From NCBI GenBank assembly GCA_963785035.1, contig CAWATG010000015.1:62001-126000 (forward strand): a stretch of DNA of 64,000 nt. The letters are read 5' to 3'. Of this stretch, positions 46,722 to 56,439 are shown piece by piece (positions within the stretch are counted from its first letter, which is position 1; every line of letters begins with the position of its first letter). The DNA comes from CAWATG01 sp963785035 (GTDB taxonomy: Bacteria; Actinomycetota; Acidimicrobiia; IMCC26256; CAWATG01). Position numbers and translations under genes: made by a program. The notes beneath the pieces were generated by a model that did not search any database, had not been told where the DNA came from, and worked only from the letters and a program-made list of their open reading frames with translations.

Positions 46722-48056
46722 TCAGCCCGGAGCGTCGTCCTCGAGGTAGTAGTCCATACCGAGGTGCGTGATCTGCTCCTCGCCCATCATCCAACGCAAG
46801 GTGTTCTTGAGCTTCGTCTGCTGGATGAATAGGTCATGCTCGGGGACGAGCCCGGGAGCCGCCTGGGGCGACTTGAAGTAAAAGCTCAACCACTCCTGGA
46901 TTCCGCCGAGGCCAGCGCGTTGGGCGAGGTCGAGGAACAGCACTAGGTCGAGCGCCAAGGGGGCGGCCAGGATCGAGTCGCGGCAGAGGAAGTCGATCTT
47001 GAGCTGCATCGGATATCCGAGCCAGCCGAACAGGTCGATGTTGTCCCAACCCTCTTTGTTGTCACCCCTGGGCGGGTAGTAGTTGATCCGGACCTTGTGG
47101 TAGACGTCGCCGTAGAGCTGCGGATACCGGTCGGGCTCCAGGACGTGCTCCAGCACCCCGAGCTTCGACTCCTCCTTGGTCTTGAAGCTCTCCGGGTCGT
47201 CGAGCACCTCACCGTCGCGATTGCCGAGGATGTTGGTCGAGTACCAACCCGAGAGCCCGAGCATGCGGGCCTTGAGCATCGGTGCGATCACGGTCTTGAT
47301 CATCGTCTGGCCGGTCTTGAAGTCCTTGCCGACGATAGGCACACTGTTTTTTGTCGCGTACTCACGCAGCGCGGGGACGTCGACGGTGAGGTTCGGCGCA
47401 CCGTTTGCGAACGGGATGCCCTCCTGGAGTGCGGCATAGGCATAGAGCATCGACGGAGTGATGTCGTGGTGGTTGTCGTCGATCGCCTGTTCGAATGTCT
47501 CGATGGTGGCGTGCACGGGGCCTGGCTCGATGAAGATCTCGGTGGACGCGCACCAGATCATCACCATTCGGTCTACGAGATGTTCATCGCGAAACGCCTG
47601 GATGTCGGCGCGGATCCCATCGAGCATTGCCCGCTTGCTGGACCGGTCCTTGACGTTCGGTCCGTCGAGGCGCTTGACGTATTCGGAGTCAAAGGCTGCC
47701 GACATCGGACGGATCGAGCGCAACTCATCGCCGACGGCCTCGAGGTGTTTGCCGCTGTCGAGCACGCCGGCACGTTGTGCAGCGACGAACGCGTCGTCAG
47801 GGAAGGGGTCCCAAGCGCCGAACACAAGGTCGTCGAGCTGAGCGAGCGGCACGAAATCCTTGATGAGCGGTACCCGGTTGTCGGTGCGCTTGCCAAGACG
47901 AATCGTTCCCATTTGGGTCAGGGAGCCAACCGGTTCGCCGAGGCCCTTGCGGGCCAACGCGACGCCCGCAATCAGGGTGCTGGTGACAGCGCCGAGACCG
48001 ACGCACAGGACGCCAAGCTTGCCGTCGGCGGGTGCAATGGGTGTGGGACCAGTCAT
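46722..48056 (-). CDS. ino1: inositol-3-phosphate synthase (actinobacterial type)
   Basis: About 444 aa. It converts glucose-6-phosphate to L-myo-inositol-1-phosphate using NAD+, feeding phosphatidylinositol and mycothiol. N-terminal Rossmann VLCVGLGAVTSTLIAGV, DITPSMLYAYAALQEGIPFANGAPN, VGKDFKTGQTMIKT (catalytic Lys region) and SGWYSTNILGNRDGEVL are characteristic, as is the C-terminal SFYFKSPQ. The start at ATG 48056 is the one preceding the conserved N terminus; the frame runs to 48113. No inositol genes adjoin. Confidence 0.93.
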   Translation of the reverse strand: MTGPTPIAPADGKLGVLCVGLGAVTSTLIAGVALARKGLGEPVGSLTQMGTIRLGKRTDNRVPLIKDFVPLAQLDDLVFGAWDPFPDDAFVAAQRAGVLDSGKHLEAVGDELRSIRPMSAAFDSEYVKRLDGPNVKDRSSKRAMLDGIRADIQAFRDEHLVDRMVMIWCASTEIFIEPGPVHATIETFEQAIDDNHHDITPSMLYAYAALQEGIPFANGAPNLTVDVPALREYATKNSVPIVGKDFKTGQTMIKTVIAPMLKARMLGLSGWYSTNILGNRDGEVLDDPESFKTKEESKLGVLEHVLEPDRYPQLYGDVYHKVRINYYPPRGDNKEGWDNIDLFGWLGYPMQLKIDFLCRDSILAAPLALDLVLFLDLAQRAGLGGIQEWLSFYFKSPQAAPGLVPEHDLFIQQTKLKNTLRWMMGEEQITHLGMDYYLEDDAPG

Positions 48057-48597
48057 AAACACTCTCACAGAGAGCGCACAGCGAACGTGCGCAGGTAGTC
48101 GATTGAGACGCATCGAGCCTAGCGATACACCAGGCTTGACCCTGTGACGGGTCGCGCCGTGGGAGAAGAATCGGTCGCGTTGCTCCGATCAACTCGCGCG
48201 GAGCGTGGCAAAGCTGACAGGTGGACGAAAGCCCGCTTTCCAGGGCGAAGGATCACTGCTAGCGTGACTGGGCAGTTCCACTTCGGCGTCGCCATTGGCC
48301 CGAAGGGAAGTGAAGGGCTTCAAATCTCTTGATTCGGTCAACAGGTCTGGTGCGCAGGCGCCAAGCAAAACAGTGGAGTGTCTCGTGGCCCGTCGGCCTC
48401 TTGGAGACCGTTCCGCGGACCGTTCGACTCAATCGACGCAATCGACCGCACTCGGACGCCGCTTATGTTCTGCGCTCCGACGGTCGACAATCCCGCATCG
48501 GAGCCATCTCGCTCCGGCGACACATCGGCGAAGCCGAACCGCAACATCCAACAACACGATCACAAGGATCGCTGTAGCAACGCAAGGGAGCAACACA
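48057..48597. other. 540-bp divergent region: ino1 promoter and cold-shock leader
   Basis: No credible coding region. It should contain promoters for the divergent ino1 and csp genes and a long csp 5' leader. Cold-shock mRNAs often have structured leaders that act as temperature sensors; a specific structure was not derived. AAGGGAG precedes the csp start. Confidence 0.45.
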
Positions 48598-48798
48598 ATG
48601 GCAACAGGTACCGTCAAGTGGTTCAACGCAGAGAAGGGCTTCGGCTTCATCTCACGTGAGGGTGGCGACGATGTGTTCGTTCACTTCTCGGCAATTCAGG
48701 GCTCGGGCTACCGCACCCTCGAAGAGGGTCAGAAGGTCGAGTTCGACACCGCACCCGGCCGGAAGGGCGAAGAGGCCCAGAACGTTCGCGCGGTCTGA
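48598..48798 (+). CDS. cold-shock domain protein
   Basis: A 66-aa single CSD. It shows GTVKWFNAEKGFGFI (RNP1), DVFVHFSAI (RNP2) and the C-terminal KVEFDTAPGRKGEEAQNV. It binds single-stranded RNA/DNA, melting structures at low temperature. The Shine-Dalgarno AAGGGAG is near-perfect, and an ideal intrinsic terminator follows 50 bp downstream, so it is a monocistronic gene. Confidence 0.96.
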   Translation: MATGTVKWFNAEKGFGFISREGGDDVFVHFSAIQGSGYRTLEEGQKVEFDTAPGRKGEEAQNVRAV

Positions 48799-48849
48799 CT
48801 TCTCTGCTACGACCACCGTTTGGGAAACCTCGGTTTCCAAAGAGCGCAC

Positions 48850-48886
48850 AGTGTGGGTGGGTCCCTAGGACCCACCCACACTTTTT
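48850..48886 (+). terminator. intrinsic terminator of the cold-shock gene, bidirectional
   Basis: A perfect palindrome: AGTGTGGGTGGGTCC, centre CTA, GGACCCACCCACACT, then T4. On the opposite strand the same hairpin ends the convergent TetR gene; that gene's TAG stop codon lies in the loop. Confidence 0.92.
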
Positions 48887-49501
48887 GTGCCTGTGATTGC
48901 AGCCGGCGAGGGCTGCGCATTCAATCGAGCACCGAGCGCGTGGAGAAATGCTGCGTGCGCGCTAGCGAATTCAGGACCGTGTTCGGATGATCCGGTGACC
49001 ATCCGCGTCACTTGGGGAAATGCCAGAGGGAATACCGTCAGCGCAATTTCGGCGAGCACGACCTCCGCAGGATCGAGATCATGTGCGATTTCGCCCGCTC
49101 GCTGTGCCGCGTGAACCCGCTCAACCCAAAGCTGGTAGAAGGCGCGTCGCGGCAGGTTCTTCTTCCACGACATCCGGGCCCGTGTTCTCCAAAGCTTCCC
49201 ACATGAGCATGCGGACGTAGTCGTGATGCGGTTCGACACGCGCAAACCGTTCGGCGATGCGACCGTCACCTGTGACATCCGCGCCCAGTAGGGCATTGAT
49301 GCGGCCGGTCAGTGAGCGTCGAAGTACCTCGCGATAGAGCTCATCCTTGGATCCGAAGTAGTAGTAGAGCATTCGCTTGTTGGTCTTGGCCCGCGCTGCA
49401 ATGGCATCGACGCGTGCGCCGGAGATTCCCTTGGACGAGAACTCGTGCAGTGCCGCGTCCAGGAGCCGTGCCTTGGTCGCTTCCGGGTCGCGGGTTGCCA
49501 T
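48865..49501 (-). CDS. TetR-family transcriptional regulator, frame broken
   Basis: About 211 aa when read through. HTH KGISGARVDAIAARAKTNKRMLYYYFGSKDELYREVL at about residues 24-60, then after one extra base near 49150 the C-terminal ligand domain (RRAFYQLWVERVHAAQRAGEIAHDLDPAEVVLAEIAL). The stop TAG lies within the csp terminator loop. It is divergent from the second DHA2 pump; a TTAACC-N4-GGTTAA site between them is the likely operator. Confidence 0.82.
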
Positions 49502-49564
49502 GTCTGTACCTGTCGGGTCGCGTTCAAAGACGAAGTTGCATCGGGGGGCGGGCCTCGATACGTT

Positions 49565-49580
49565 TTAACCGAATGGTTAA
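49565..49580. promoter_or_regulatory. TTAACC-N4-GGTTAA operator overlapping the pump start codon
   Basis: A perfect palindrome in the divergent TetR/DHA2 intergenic region. The ATG (49573) of the pump lies inside it, so binding would block transcription start of a leaderless or short-leader mRNA. TetR operators of this kind usually cover both promoters. Confidence 0.75.
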
Positions 49581-51215
49581 TAGATTGCAAGCCGCCTACG
49601 CCATCCGAACGATCGAGGACGCTCATCGCCAAAGGTGGTGGACCCTCGCAGTGTTGTGTCTTGCCCTGACGGTGATCGGGCTCGACAACACGATCCTCTC
49701 CGTCGCGATCCCGACGATCGTTCCCGAGCTCAAGGCCAGCGGTTCCCAGCTTTCCTGGATCATTGACTCGTACACGATCGTCTTCGCGTGTTTGCTGCTC
49801 ACGTCCGGCGCCATCGGAGACCGCTTCGGGCGTAAGTACCTGCTCATCGCGGGGCTCGTGGTGTTCGGAACGTTCTCGTTCCTTGGCTGCCACAGCCGGC
49901 TCGGCGAACACCTTGATCATCGCCCGGGGCGCGATGGGAATCGGTGGGGCTTTGATATTTCCGACCACGCTGTCGATTTTGACGAATTCCTTCAGCGGCG
50001 CGGAACGAGCACGGGCGATCGGAATTTGGGCCGGTGTCAGCGGGATCGGAATTGCAGCGGGACCGCTCCTCGGAGGGTTCCTGCTGGAGCACTTCTGGTG
50101 GGGTTCGGTGTTTCTCATCAACGTTCCTGTGTGCGCGTTGGCAGTGATCACGAGCCATGTGGTGGTGCCGAACTCCAGGAACCCGGAGAAGCATCCACTT
50201 GACCCAGCAGGTTCGGTGCTGTCAGTCATCGGAATGGTCGGCCTGCTCTACGCGATCATCGCTGCGCCCGACCACGGATGGACGTCGACTCCGGTTCTGG
50301 GCGGTGCTGCGGTCGCGACCGTGTTCCTCGGCGGGTTCATAGCATGGGAGCTTCGCACCACCTATCCCATGTTGCAGGTCCGATTCTTCAAGAACCCGCG
50401 ATTTTCGGCAGCGTCATCGGCAATCACGCTCTCCTACTTCGCCCTCTTCGGATCGACGTTTCTCATCACGCAGTATTTCCAGTTCGTGCTCGGTTACTCG
50501 CCGTTGAAATCGGGGTTCATGACTTCGGCGGTCGCTATCGGAATCATGACGGTCGCGCCGAACGCGCCGAGACTGGTCGTGATGTGGGGAACGAAGATCG
50601 TGATCGTTGCGGGACTGGCACTTGTGGCCGTCTGTCTCCTGTTGTTCATGAGCGATCGGATCATGTCGAGCCTTGTTGCCGGTTGGATGGTTCGTCTTCT
50701 CTACGGGGCGGGGATCGGTCTCACGACCGCGTCCGGCAACCGAATCGATCATGGGCACGCTGCCGGTCGGTAATGCAGGCGTCGGATCGGCGGTCAACGA
50801 CACGACACGTCAGTCGGGCGGCGCATTGGGGATCGCGGTACTCGGGACAATTGTCGCTTCGGGCTATCAACATCGTTTCGCCGACGCGGCAATGCACTTG
50901 CCGAGGCAGGTCACCGAGATAGCGACGGACTCAATTGGGAGAGCGTTCGGAGTGTCGCAATCAGTCCTGCTGCCGGCGGGAATGGGCGACGAGATTCGCC
51001 AGATCGCTCGCGATTCCTATGTTGCCTCGGCGCGTGCGGCGTATCTGTTTTCGGCGGTGGTCGTCATCGTCGCGATGTTCGTGACATGGAAATGGTTACC
51101 GGCTCGTGCGACCAGCGACATCAACCTGGAAAAGGCCGAGCCCGAGGGAGAGAAGGATTCCACCGACGGCGCGGCTCTGAACCCAGATGAGGTTTCGGTA
51201 CCCTCGGGGGAATGA
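49573..51215 (+). CDS. DHA2-family MFS efflux transporter, frame broken twice
   Basis: About 547 aa when read through. It begins MVNRLQ within the operator; GLDNTILSVAIPTIVPEL, LSWIIDSYTIVFACLLLTSGAIGDRFGRKYL; after an extra T near 49888, ATAGSANTLIIARGAMGIGGALIF and WAGVSGIGIAAGPLLGGFLLEHFWWG; after an extra T near 50732, ATESIMGTLPVGNAGVGSAVNDTTRQSGGALG. It is clearly homologous to the pump at 44897. The ATGA overlap with the acyl-CoA dehydrogenase start couples the two genes. The exact start is uncertain because of the operator. Confidence 0.85.
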
Positions 51216-53004
51216 CTGATTACCAGGCGCCCCTTTCGGATATGCAGTTTGTATTCGAACGAATTTGTGATCTCGGTGCCCTCGCGGCACTTCCCGGCTT
51301 CGAACATGTGGACCCCAGGATGGTCGAGGACCTCTTGGGCGAGGCGGGTCGTTTCATGGCTGAGCAGGTTGCGCCGCTGAATCGGATCGGCGACGAGGTC
51401 GGCAGTATCCGCAATGTCGACGGCTCGGTGACGACGGCGCCAGGCTTCGTTGATGCCTATCGCGCATACACGCAGGCCGGATGGGGAGCGGTGTCCAACA
51501 ACGCGGACCATGGTGGTGGGGGATTTCCATGGCTCGTGGGCCTCGCGATCCAAGAGATGCTGACCTCGGCGAACATGGCGTTTTCCCTTGGACCGCTGCT
51601 GACCCAAGGCGCGATCGAGGCGATCTCGGTGCACGGTTCGGAGTCCCAGCAAGCGACCTTCCTGCCCAACATGGTGTCGGGAAATTGGACCGGAACCATG
51701 AATCTTACGGAGCCCGAGGCAGGATCAGACGTGGGTGCGCTCCGCACGAAAGCGATTCCCCATGGCGATGGGACCTATCGCCTTCACGGGACCAAGATCT
51801 TCATCACCTACGGCGAGCACGACATGGCCGAGCAGATCATCCACTTGGTGCTGGCGCGCACACCTGACGCGCCCGCGGGAACGCGGGGAATCTCGCTGTT
51901 CATCGTGCCGAAATTCCTCGTGAACGACGACGGCACACTTGGCGAACGTAATGACGTGCGGTGTGTGTCGATCGAACACAAGCTCGGGATCAACGCCAGT
52001 CCGACGTGTGTGCTTGCCTACGGCGACGGCGATGGCGCGGTCGGATATCTGCTGGGTGCCGAGCATGGCGGAATGGCTGCGATGTTCACCATGATGAACC
52101 GGGCGCGGGTGTCGGTCGGGCTCGAGGGACTCGCAATCGGCGAGCGCGCATACCAGCAGGCACTACGCTACTCGCAGGAGCGGCTGCAGGGTCGTGCACT
52201 CGACGGGCCGAAGGGCGTGAGTTCACCGATCATCGAGCACGCGGACGTGCGGCGAATGCTCCTGACGATGAAAGCCACCAACGAGGCGATGCGTTGTCTG
52301 TGCTACTCCAACGCCGAGGCTTTCGATGTCGCCACGCGTCATCCCGATGCCGGGCACGCGCGCTCGCGCAGATGAATTGGCGGCGCTGTTGACGCCGTTG
52401 TCGAAGGCGTGGTGTACCGACATGGGCGTTGAGATGGCATCGCTGAACATGCAGATTCACGGGGGAATGGGCTACATCGAGGAGACCGGCGCGGCGCAGC
52501 ACTTTCGCGACGCGCGCATCGCTCCGATCTACGAAGGCACCAACGGAATTCAGGCGATGGATCTTGTCGGACGCAAGCTCCCGATGCCGCGGTGGCGCTG
52601 CGATGGCCGATCATCTGAAGCGCATTGCTTCGACCTATCTGAAACTGGCTGACCGTCAGGAGCCCGAGTTTGCAGGCGTCCGCCGGGAACTCTCGGCGAC
52701 ATTGTCGGCGGTGAAGAAGGCTACGGAGTGGCTCATTGCCCACGCGGACAATGCCGACGACATTCTTGCGGGAGCGACGCCGTATTTGCGTCTGGTCGCT
52801 GTGCTCACTGCGGGGGATCTCATGGCTCGTTCCGCGCTCGCTGCGCAACAGGCTCTTGACGCGAAAACCGGTGACGAGGCCTTCCTGCGTGCCAAGATCG
52901 TTACCGCCAGGTTCTTTTGCGAGCAGATCATGCCTGCGCACAATGGCCTGGTTGCTTCGATCACCGGCGGTGCGGCGATCCTTCGGGAATTCGATCCGGC
53001 TTAG
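51212..53004 (+). CDS. acyl-CoA dehydrogenase (DmdC-like, C-terminal extended), frame broken twice
   Basis: About 596 aa when read through, the length of the large acyl-CoA dehydrogenases with an extra C-terminal domain (as in 3-methylmercaptopropionyl-CoA dehydrogenase). MNLTEPEAGSDVGALRTKA, KIFITYGEHDMAEQIIHLVLART, RARVSVGLEGLAIGERAYQQAL; extra base near 52364; then MQIHGGMGYIEETGAAQHFRDARIAPIYEGTNGIQAMDLVGRK; extra C near 52588; C-terminal domain AMADHLKRIASTYL. It oxidises an acyl-CoA; the substrate is unknown. It overlaps the pump gene by ATGA and could process the pump's ligand. Confidence 0.88.
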
Positions 53005-53034
53005 GCGCCGTCCCTGGGTGCGGATCGTGTCGCG

Positions 53035-54675
53035 TCAGGCAGGAGATCGAAGGGCAACGGGGGTCATTACCTCCGAGAAGAAATCATTGCCCTTGTCGTC
53101 GACAACCACGAACGCGGGAAAGTCGACGACCTCGATCTTCCAGACTGCCTCCATCCCAAGTTCGGGATACTCGAGTACCTCGACCTTGGTGATGCAGTCG
53201 AGCGCGAGACGTGCAGCGGGGCCACCGATGGAGCCGAGGTAGAAACCGCCGTGGGCCTTACATGCTGCGGTCACCGCTTTCGATCGGTTGCCTTTGGCGA
53301 GCATCACAAAGCTGCCGCCTGCTGCCTGGAACTGATCGACGTACGCGTCCATGCGCCCTGCAGTTGTGGGTCCGAACGAACCTGAAACGTATCCCTCGGG
53401 TGTCTTCGCCGGACCGGCGTAGTACACGCAGAAGTCCTGGAGATATTGGGGCATTGGCTCTCCGGCGTCGAGACGCTCCTTGATCTTGGCGTGGGCAATG
53501 TCGCGCGCCACCACCATTGGGCCCGAGAGCATGACCCGCGTCTTGACGGGCAACTGCGACAGTGTGGCGCGTACCTCGGTCATCGGTCGTGTGAGATCGA
53601 TGTGCGCGACGTGGGTGGAAAGATCGGCCTCCTCTGCCTCGGGGAGGTAGTGGGCAGGATTCATCTCGAGTTGCTCGAGGAAGACGCCGTCACGGGTGAT
53701 CTTGCCGAGGGCCTGACGGTCAGCCGAGCATGAGACCGCGATCGCTACGGGGCAGGACGCGCCGTGGCGGGGCAAGCGGATCACGCGCACGTCGTGGCAG
53801 AAATACTTGCCGCCGAACTGCGCGCCGATCCCAAATGCTTGGGTGAGGGAGAGGATTCGCTGTTCCCATTCCAGATCTCGGAAGCCGCGACCGAGGTCAT
53901 TGCCTGTCGTGGGCAACGTATCTAGGTACTTCGCTGAGGCGAGCTTCGCCGTCTTGAGCGCGTACTCGCCCGATGTTCCACCGATGACAACAGCGAGGTG
54001 GTAGGGCGGGCAGGCAGCCGTTCCGAGCGAGCGGAGTTTGTCGTCGAGAAAACGGACCAGCCCGTCGGGGTTCAGGAGTGCCTTGGTCTCCTGGAACAGG
54101 TAGCTCTTGTTGGCCGAACCTCCACCCTTGGCCATGAACAAGAACTTGTACGCGTCGCCGTCAACTGCGGCGATCTCGATCTCTGCGGGCAGGTTCGTTC
54201 CGGTGTTCTTCTCAGTGAACATGTCAAGCGGCGCGAGTTGCGAGTAGCGCAGGTTGCGGGTCGCGTACGTCTCGAAGATGCCTTGCGACAGCGCTGCTTC
54301 GTCACCACCGCCGGTGAGGACACGCTCGCCCTTCTTCGCTTTCACCAGCGCGGTGCCGGTGTCCTGGCAACTCGGCAGGATTCCACTGGCGGCGATGTTG
54401 GCGTTCTTCAGCAGCTCGATCGCGACGAAACGATCGTTCTGGGAAGCTTCCGGGTCGTCGAGTATGGAGGCGAGCTGCGCCATGTGCGCCGGACGCAGGA
54501 AGTGTGCGATGTCGACCATGGCCTGGGCTGCGAGCAGCGTCAGCGCCGCCGGGTCGACCCGCACGAATTCGAGGCCGTTCGCTTCGAAGGTCGAGATCCC
54601 ATCGGTGGTCAGGAGCCGGTAGGGCGTGTCGGTCGGTCCTGTTGGCAGCAGGTCTTGAAAGGCGAACTCGGTCAT
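53035..54675 (-). CDS. class I fumarate hydratase (Fe-S)
   Basis: A 546-aa enzyme converting fumarate and malate reversibly, or tartrate-type relatives. N-terminal domain with PSCQDTG (Cys ligand and conserved Asp-Thr), FMAKGGGSANKSYLFQ, GGTSGEYALKTAKLASAKYLD and a Cys-rich HDVRVIRLPRHGASCPVAIAVSCSADR; C-terminal domain with AGRMDAYVDQFQAAGGSFVMLAKGNRS. The single-polypeptide N+C form matches FumA/FumB. It is convergent with the ACAD gene. ATG 54675 has GAGGG just upstream. No class II fumarase is in the window. Confidence 0.93.
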   Translation of the reverse strand: MTEFAFQDLLPTGPTDTPYRLLTTDGISTFEANGLEFVRVDPAALTLLAAQAMVDIAHFLRPAHMAQLASILDDPEASQNDRFVAIELLKNANIAASGILPSCQDTGTALVKAKKGERVLTGGGDEAALSQGIFETYATRNLRYSQLAPLDMFTEKNTGTNLPAEIEIAAVDGDAYKFLFMAKGGGSANKSYLFQETKALLNPDGLVRFLDDKLRSLGTAACPPYHLAVVIGGTSGEYALKTAKLASAKYLDTLPTTGNDLGRGFRDLEWEQRILSLTQAFGIGAQFGGKYFCHDVRVIRLPRHGASCPVAIAVSCSADRQALGKITRDGVFLEQLEMNPAHYLPEAEEADLSTHVAHIDLTRPMTEVRATLSQLPVKTRVMLSGPMVVARDIAHAKIKERLDAGEPMPQYLQDFCVYYAGPAKTPEGYVSGSFGPTTAGRMDAYVDQFQAAGGSFVMLAKGNRSKAVTAACKAHGGFYLGSIGGPAARLALDCITKVEVLEYPELGMEAVWKIEVVDFPAFVVVDDKGNDFFSEVMTPVALRSPA

Positions 54676-54778
54676 GCCCTCAAGGTACCGCCGAGGCCGT
54701 TCGGCGCCGTCATCGTTCGGGATTTCGAACCGCAACGAGCGCAGTTCTCGGAGCCCGGTCGCATAGCGTGTACTCCCC

Positions 54779-56418
54779 TTGAAGGGATCAGATTGGACGG
54801 TTGAGACATCTCGTGGGGCGCCCGGGAATCGCACTGGGTTCCTCCACGCATTTCTCGATGCGGCCGCCGCCACTTCGCCCGAGGTCACTGCGGTGGTGTG
54901 TGGAGCAGAAACGACGACGTTCGCCGAGCTGGCGAGCCGCGTCACGCGGCTGGCTTCGGCGCTCCCGACGCTCGCCGAGCGCGGTGAGCGTGTCGCGATC
55001 CTCGCCGAGAACAGCATCGGGTACGTCGAGTGCCTCTATGGCATCCCGCGCGCCGCGATGGTCGCCGTTCCACTCAACTATCGGCTCCATCCGAAGGAGT
55101 GGGTTGAGCAATTGCGCCGCGCCGAGGTTGCGGTCGTGATCGGTGAACGAGTGCTGCTCGACGGATTGCGAGACGCGCTTCGCGCACAGGACCAAACGAT
55201 TCCCAGCCTCAGATCCGTTGTTGCGTTCGATGATGCCGGTCCCGACGACTGGGCCTATGAGGAGCTCCTTGGCAGAACATGCGAGGCCCGCATCGACGAG
55301 CGCGCTTGCGCAGTCGCAATCCGTCGACGACGTGGCATGGATGCTGTTCACGAGTGGAACGACTGGAGTTCCCAAGGCTGCAATGCTCACGCACGCGAGC
55401 CTCGGCGCAGCGATAGACGTAAACCTTGCTGTGCGCGACATTCGCAATGGTGACGTCTACTGCTTCCCCTTTCCTCTGTGCCATGTTGCGGCATACAACG
55501 TTCTTCGTGATGCATCGACGTGCATGTCCTGTCGTGCTGCTCCGACGCTTCGAGTCGTCGCTGGTGTTTGCGCAGGTGGATCGATACAAGGTCTCGATCG
55601 TTTCGCTTGCGCCGACGATGATCGAGATGATGCTGACTTCCCCTGAGCTGTCCGGTTTCGACGGTTCGAGCTTGCGGGTCATCCAATATGGCGCCTCAGC
55701 GATTTCCGCGCCGTTGCTGCGACGGGTGATGGCCGCATTTTCCTGTGACTTTTCGCAGGGATATGGCATGACAGAGATGTCCGGAAACATGACGTTCCTT
55801 TCGGAAGAGGACCATCAACACGCATTGGCTGGTGATGGGCGACTGCTGGGATCTGCTGGTCGGGCGGGACCAGGCGTTGAGCTTCGTATTGTCGACGAGT
55901 GCCTTGTCGAACGTCCCGTGGGGGCTGTGGGTGAGATCATGGGTCGCGCGCCGCAGATGATGGCGGGGTACTGGCGTGATCCCGATGCCACGAATGCGGT
56001 GATCGTCGGCGGATGGCTCCGAACGGGTGATCTGGGCTTCCTCGACAGTGACGGGTATCTGTTCGTGTTGGACCGGATGAAGGATGTGATCGTCAGTGGT
56101 GGCGAGAACGTTGCTTCTCGCGAGGTTGAGGATGTGCTGCGCGGCTGGCCAGGGGTGCGTGATGTCGCTGTGATCGGTGTACCCGATGAGCGCTGGGGTG
56201 AGAGGGTGTGTGCAGTGGTTGTGCCGGTCGATCCATCGTCCCCACCTGAGTCGGAGGAGCTGATTGCCTTTGCGGCGGAGCATCTCGCCGGTTTCAAGAA
56301 GCCGCGGGCGGTTGTGTTCGTGGATTCGCTGCCGGTCAACCATGCCGGCAAGGTCGCCAAGAAGACGTTGCGCGAGCGCTGGGAGACATTCGCTCCGGCT
56401 GCATCGGATGGCGCATAG
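54779..56418 (+). CDS. AMP-dependent acyl-CoA ligase (FadD-like), frame broken twice
   Basis: About 545 aa when read through. The N-terminal domain has ATSPEVTAVVCGAETTTFAELASRV and VAILAENSIGYVECLYGIPRAAMVAVPLNYR; extra base near 55305, then the P-loop WMLFTSGTTGVPKAAMLTH; extra T near 55500, then YGMTEMSGNM, GWLRTGDLGFLDSDGYLFVLDRMKDVIVSGGENV and the C-terminal lysine region NHAGKVAKKTLRE. It activates a carboxylic acid to acyl-CoA. Start is a TTG at 54779; no better start is visible. The hotdog gene starts 21 bp downstream. Confidence 0.88.
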
Positions 56419-56439
56419 GTCCAGTACCGTCTGGGTCCG

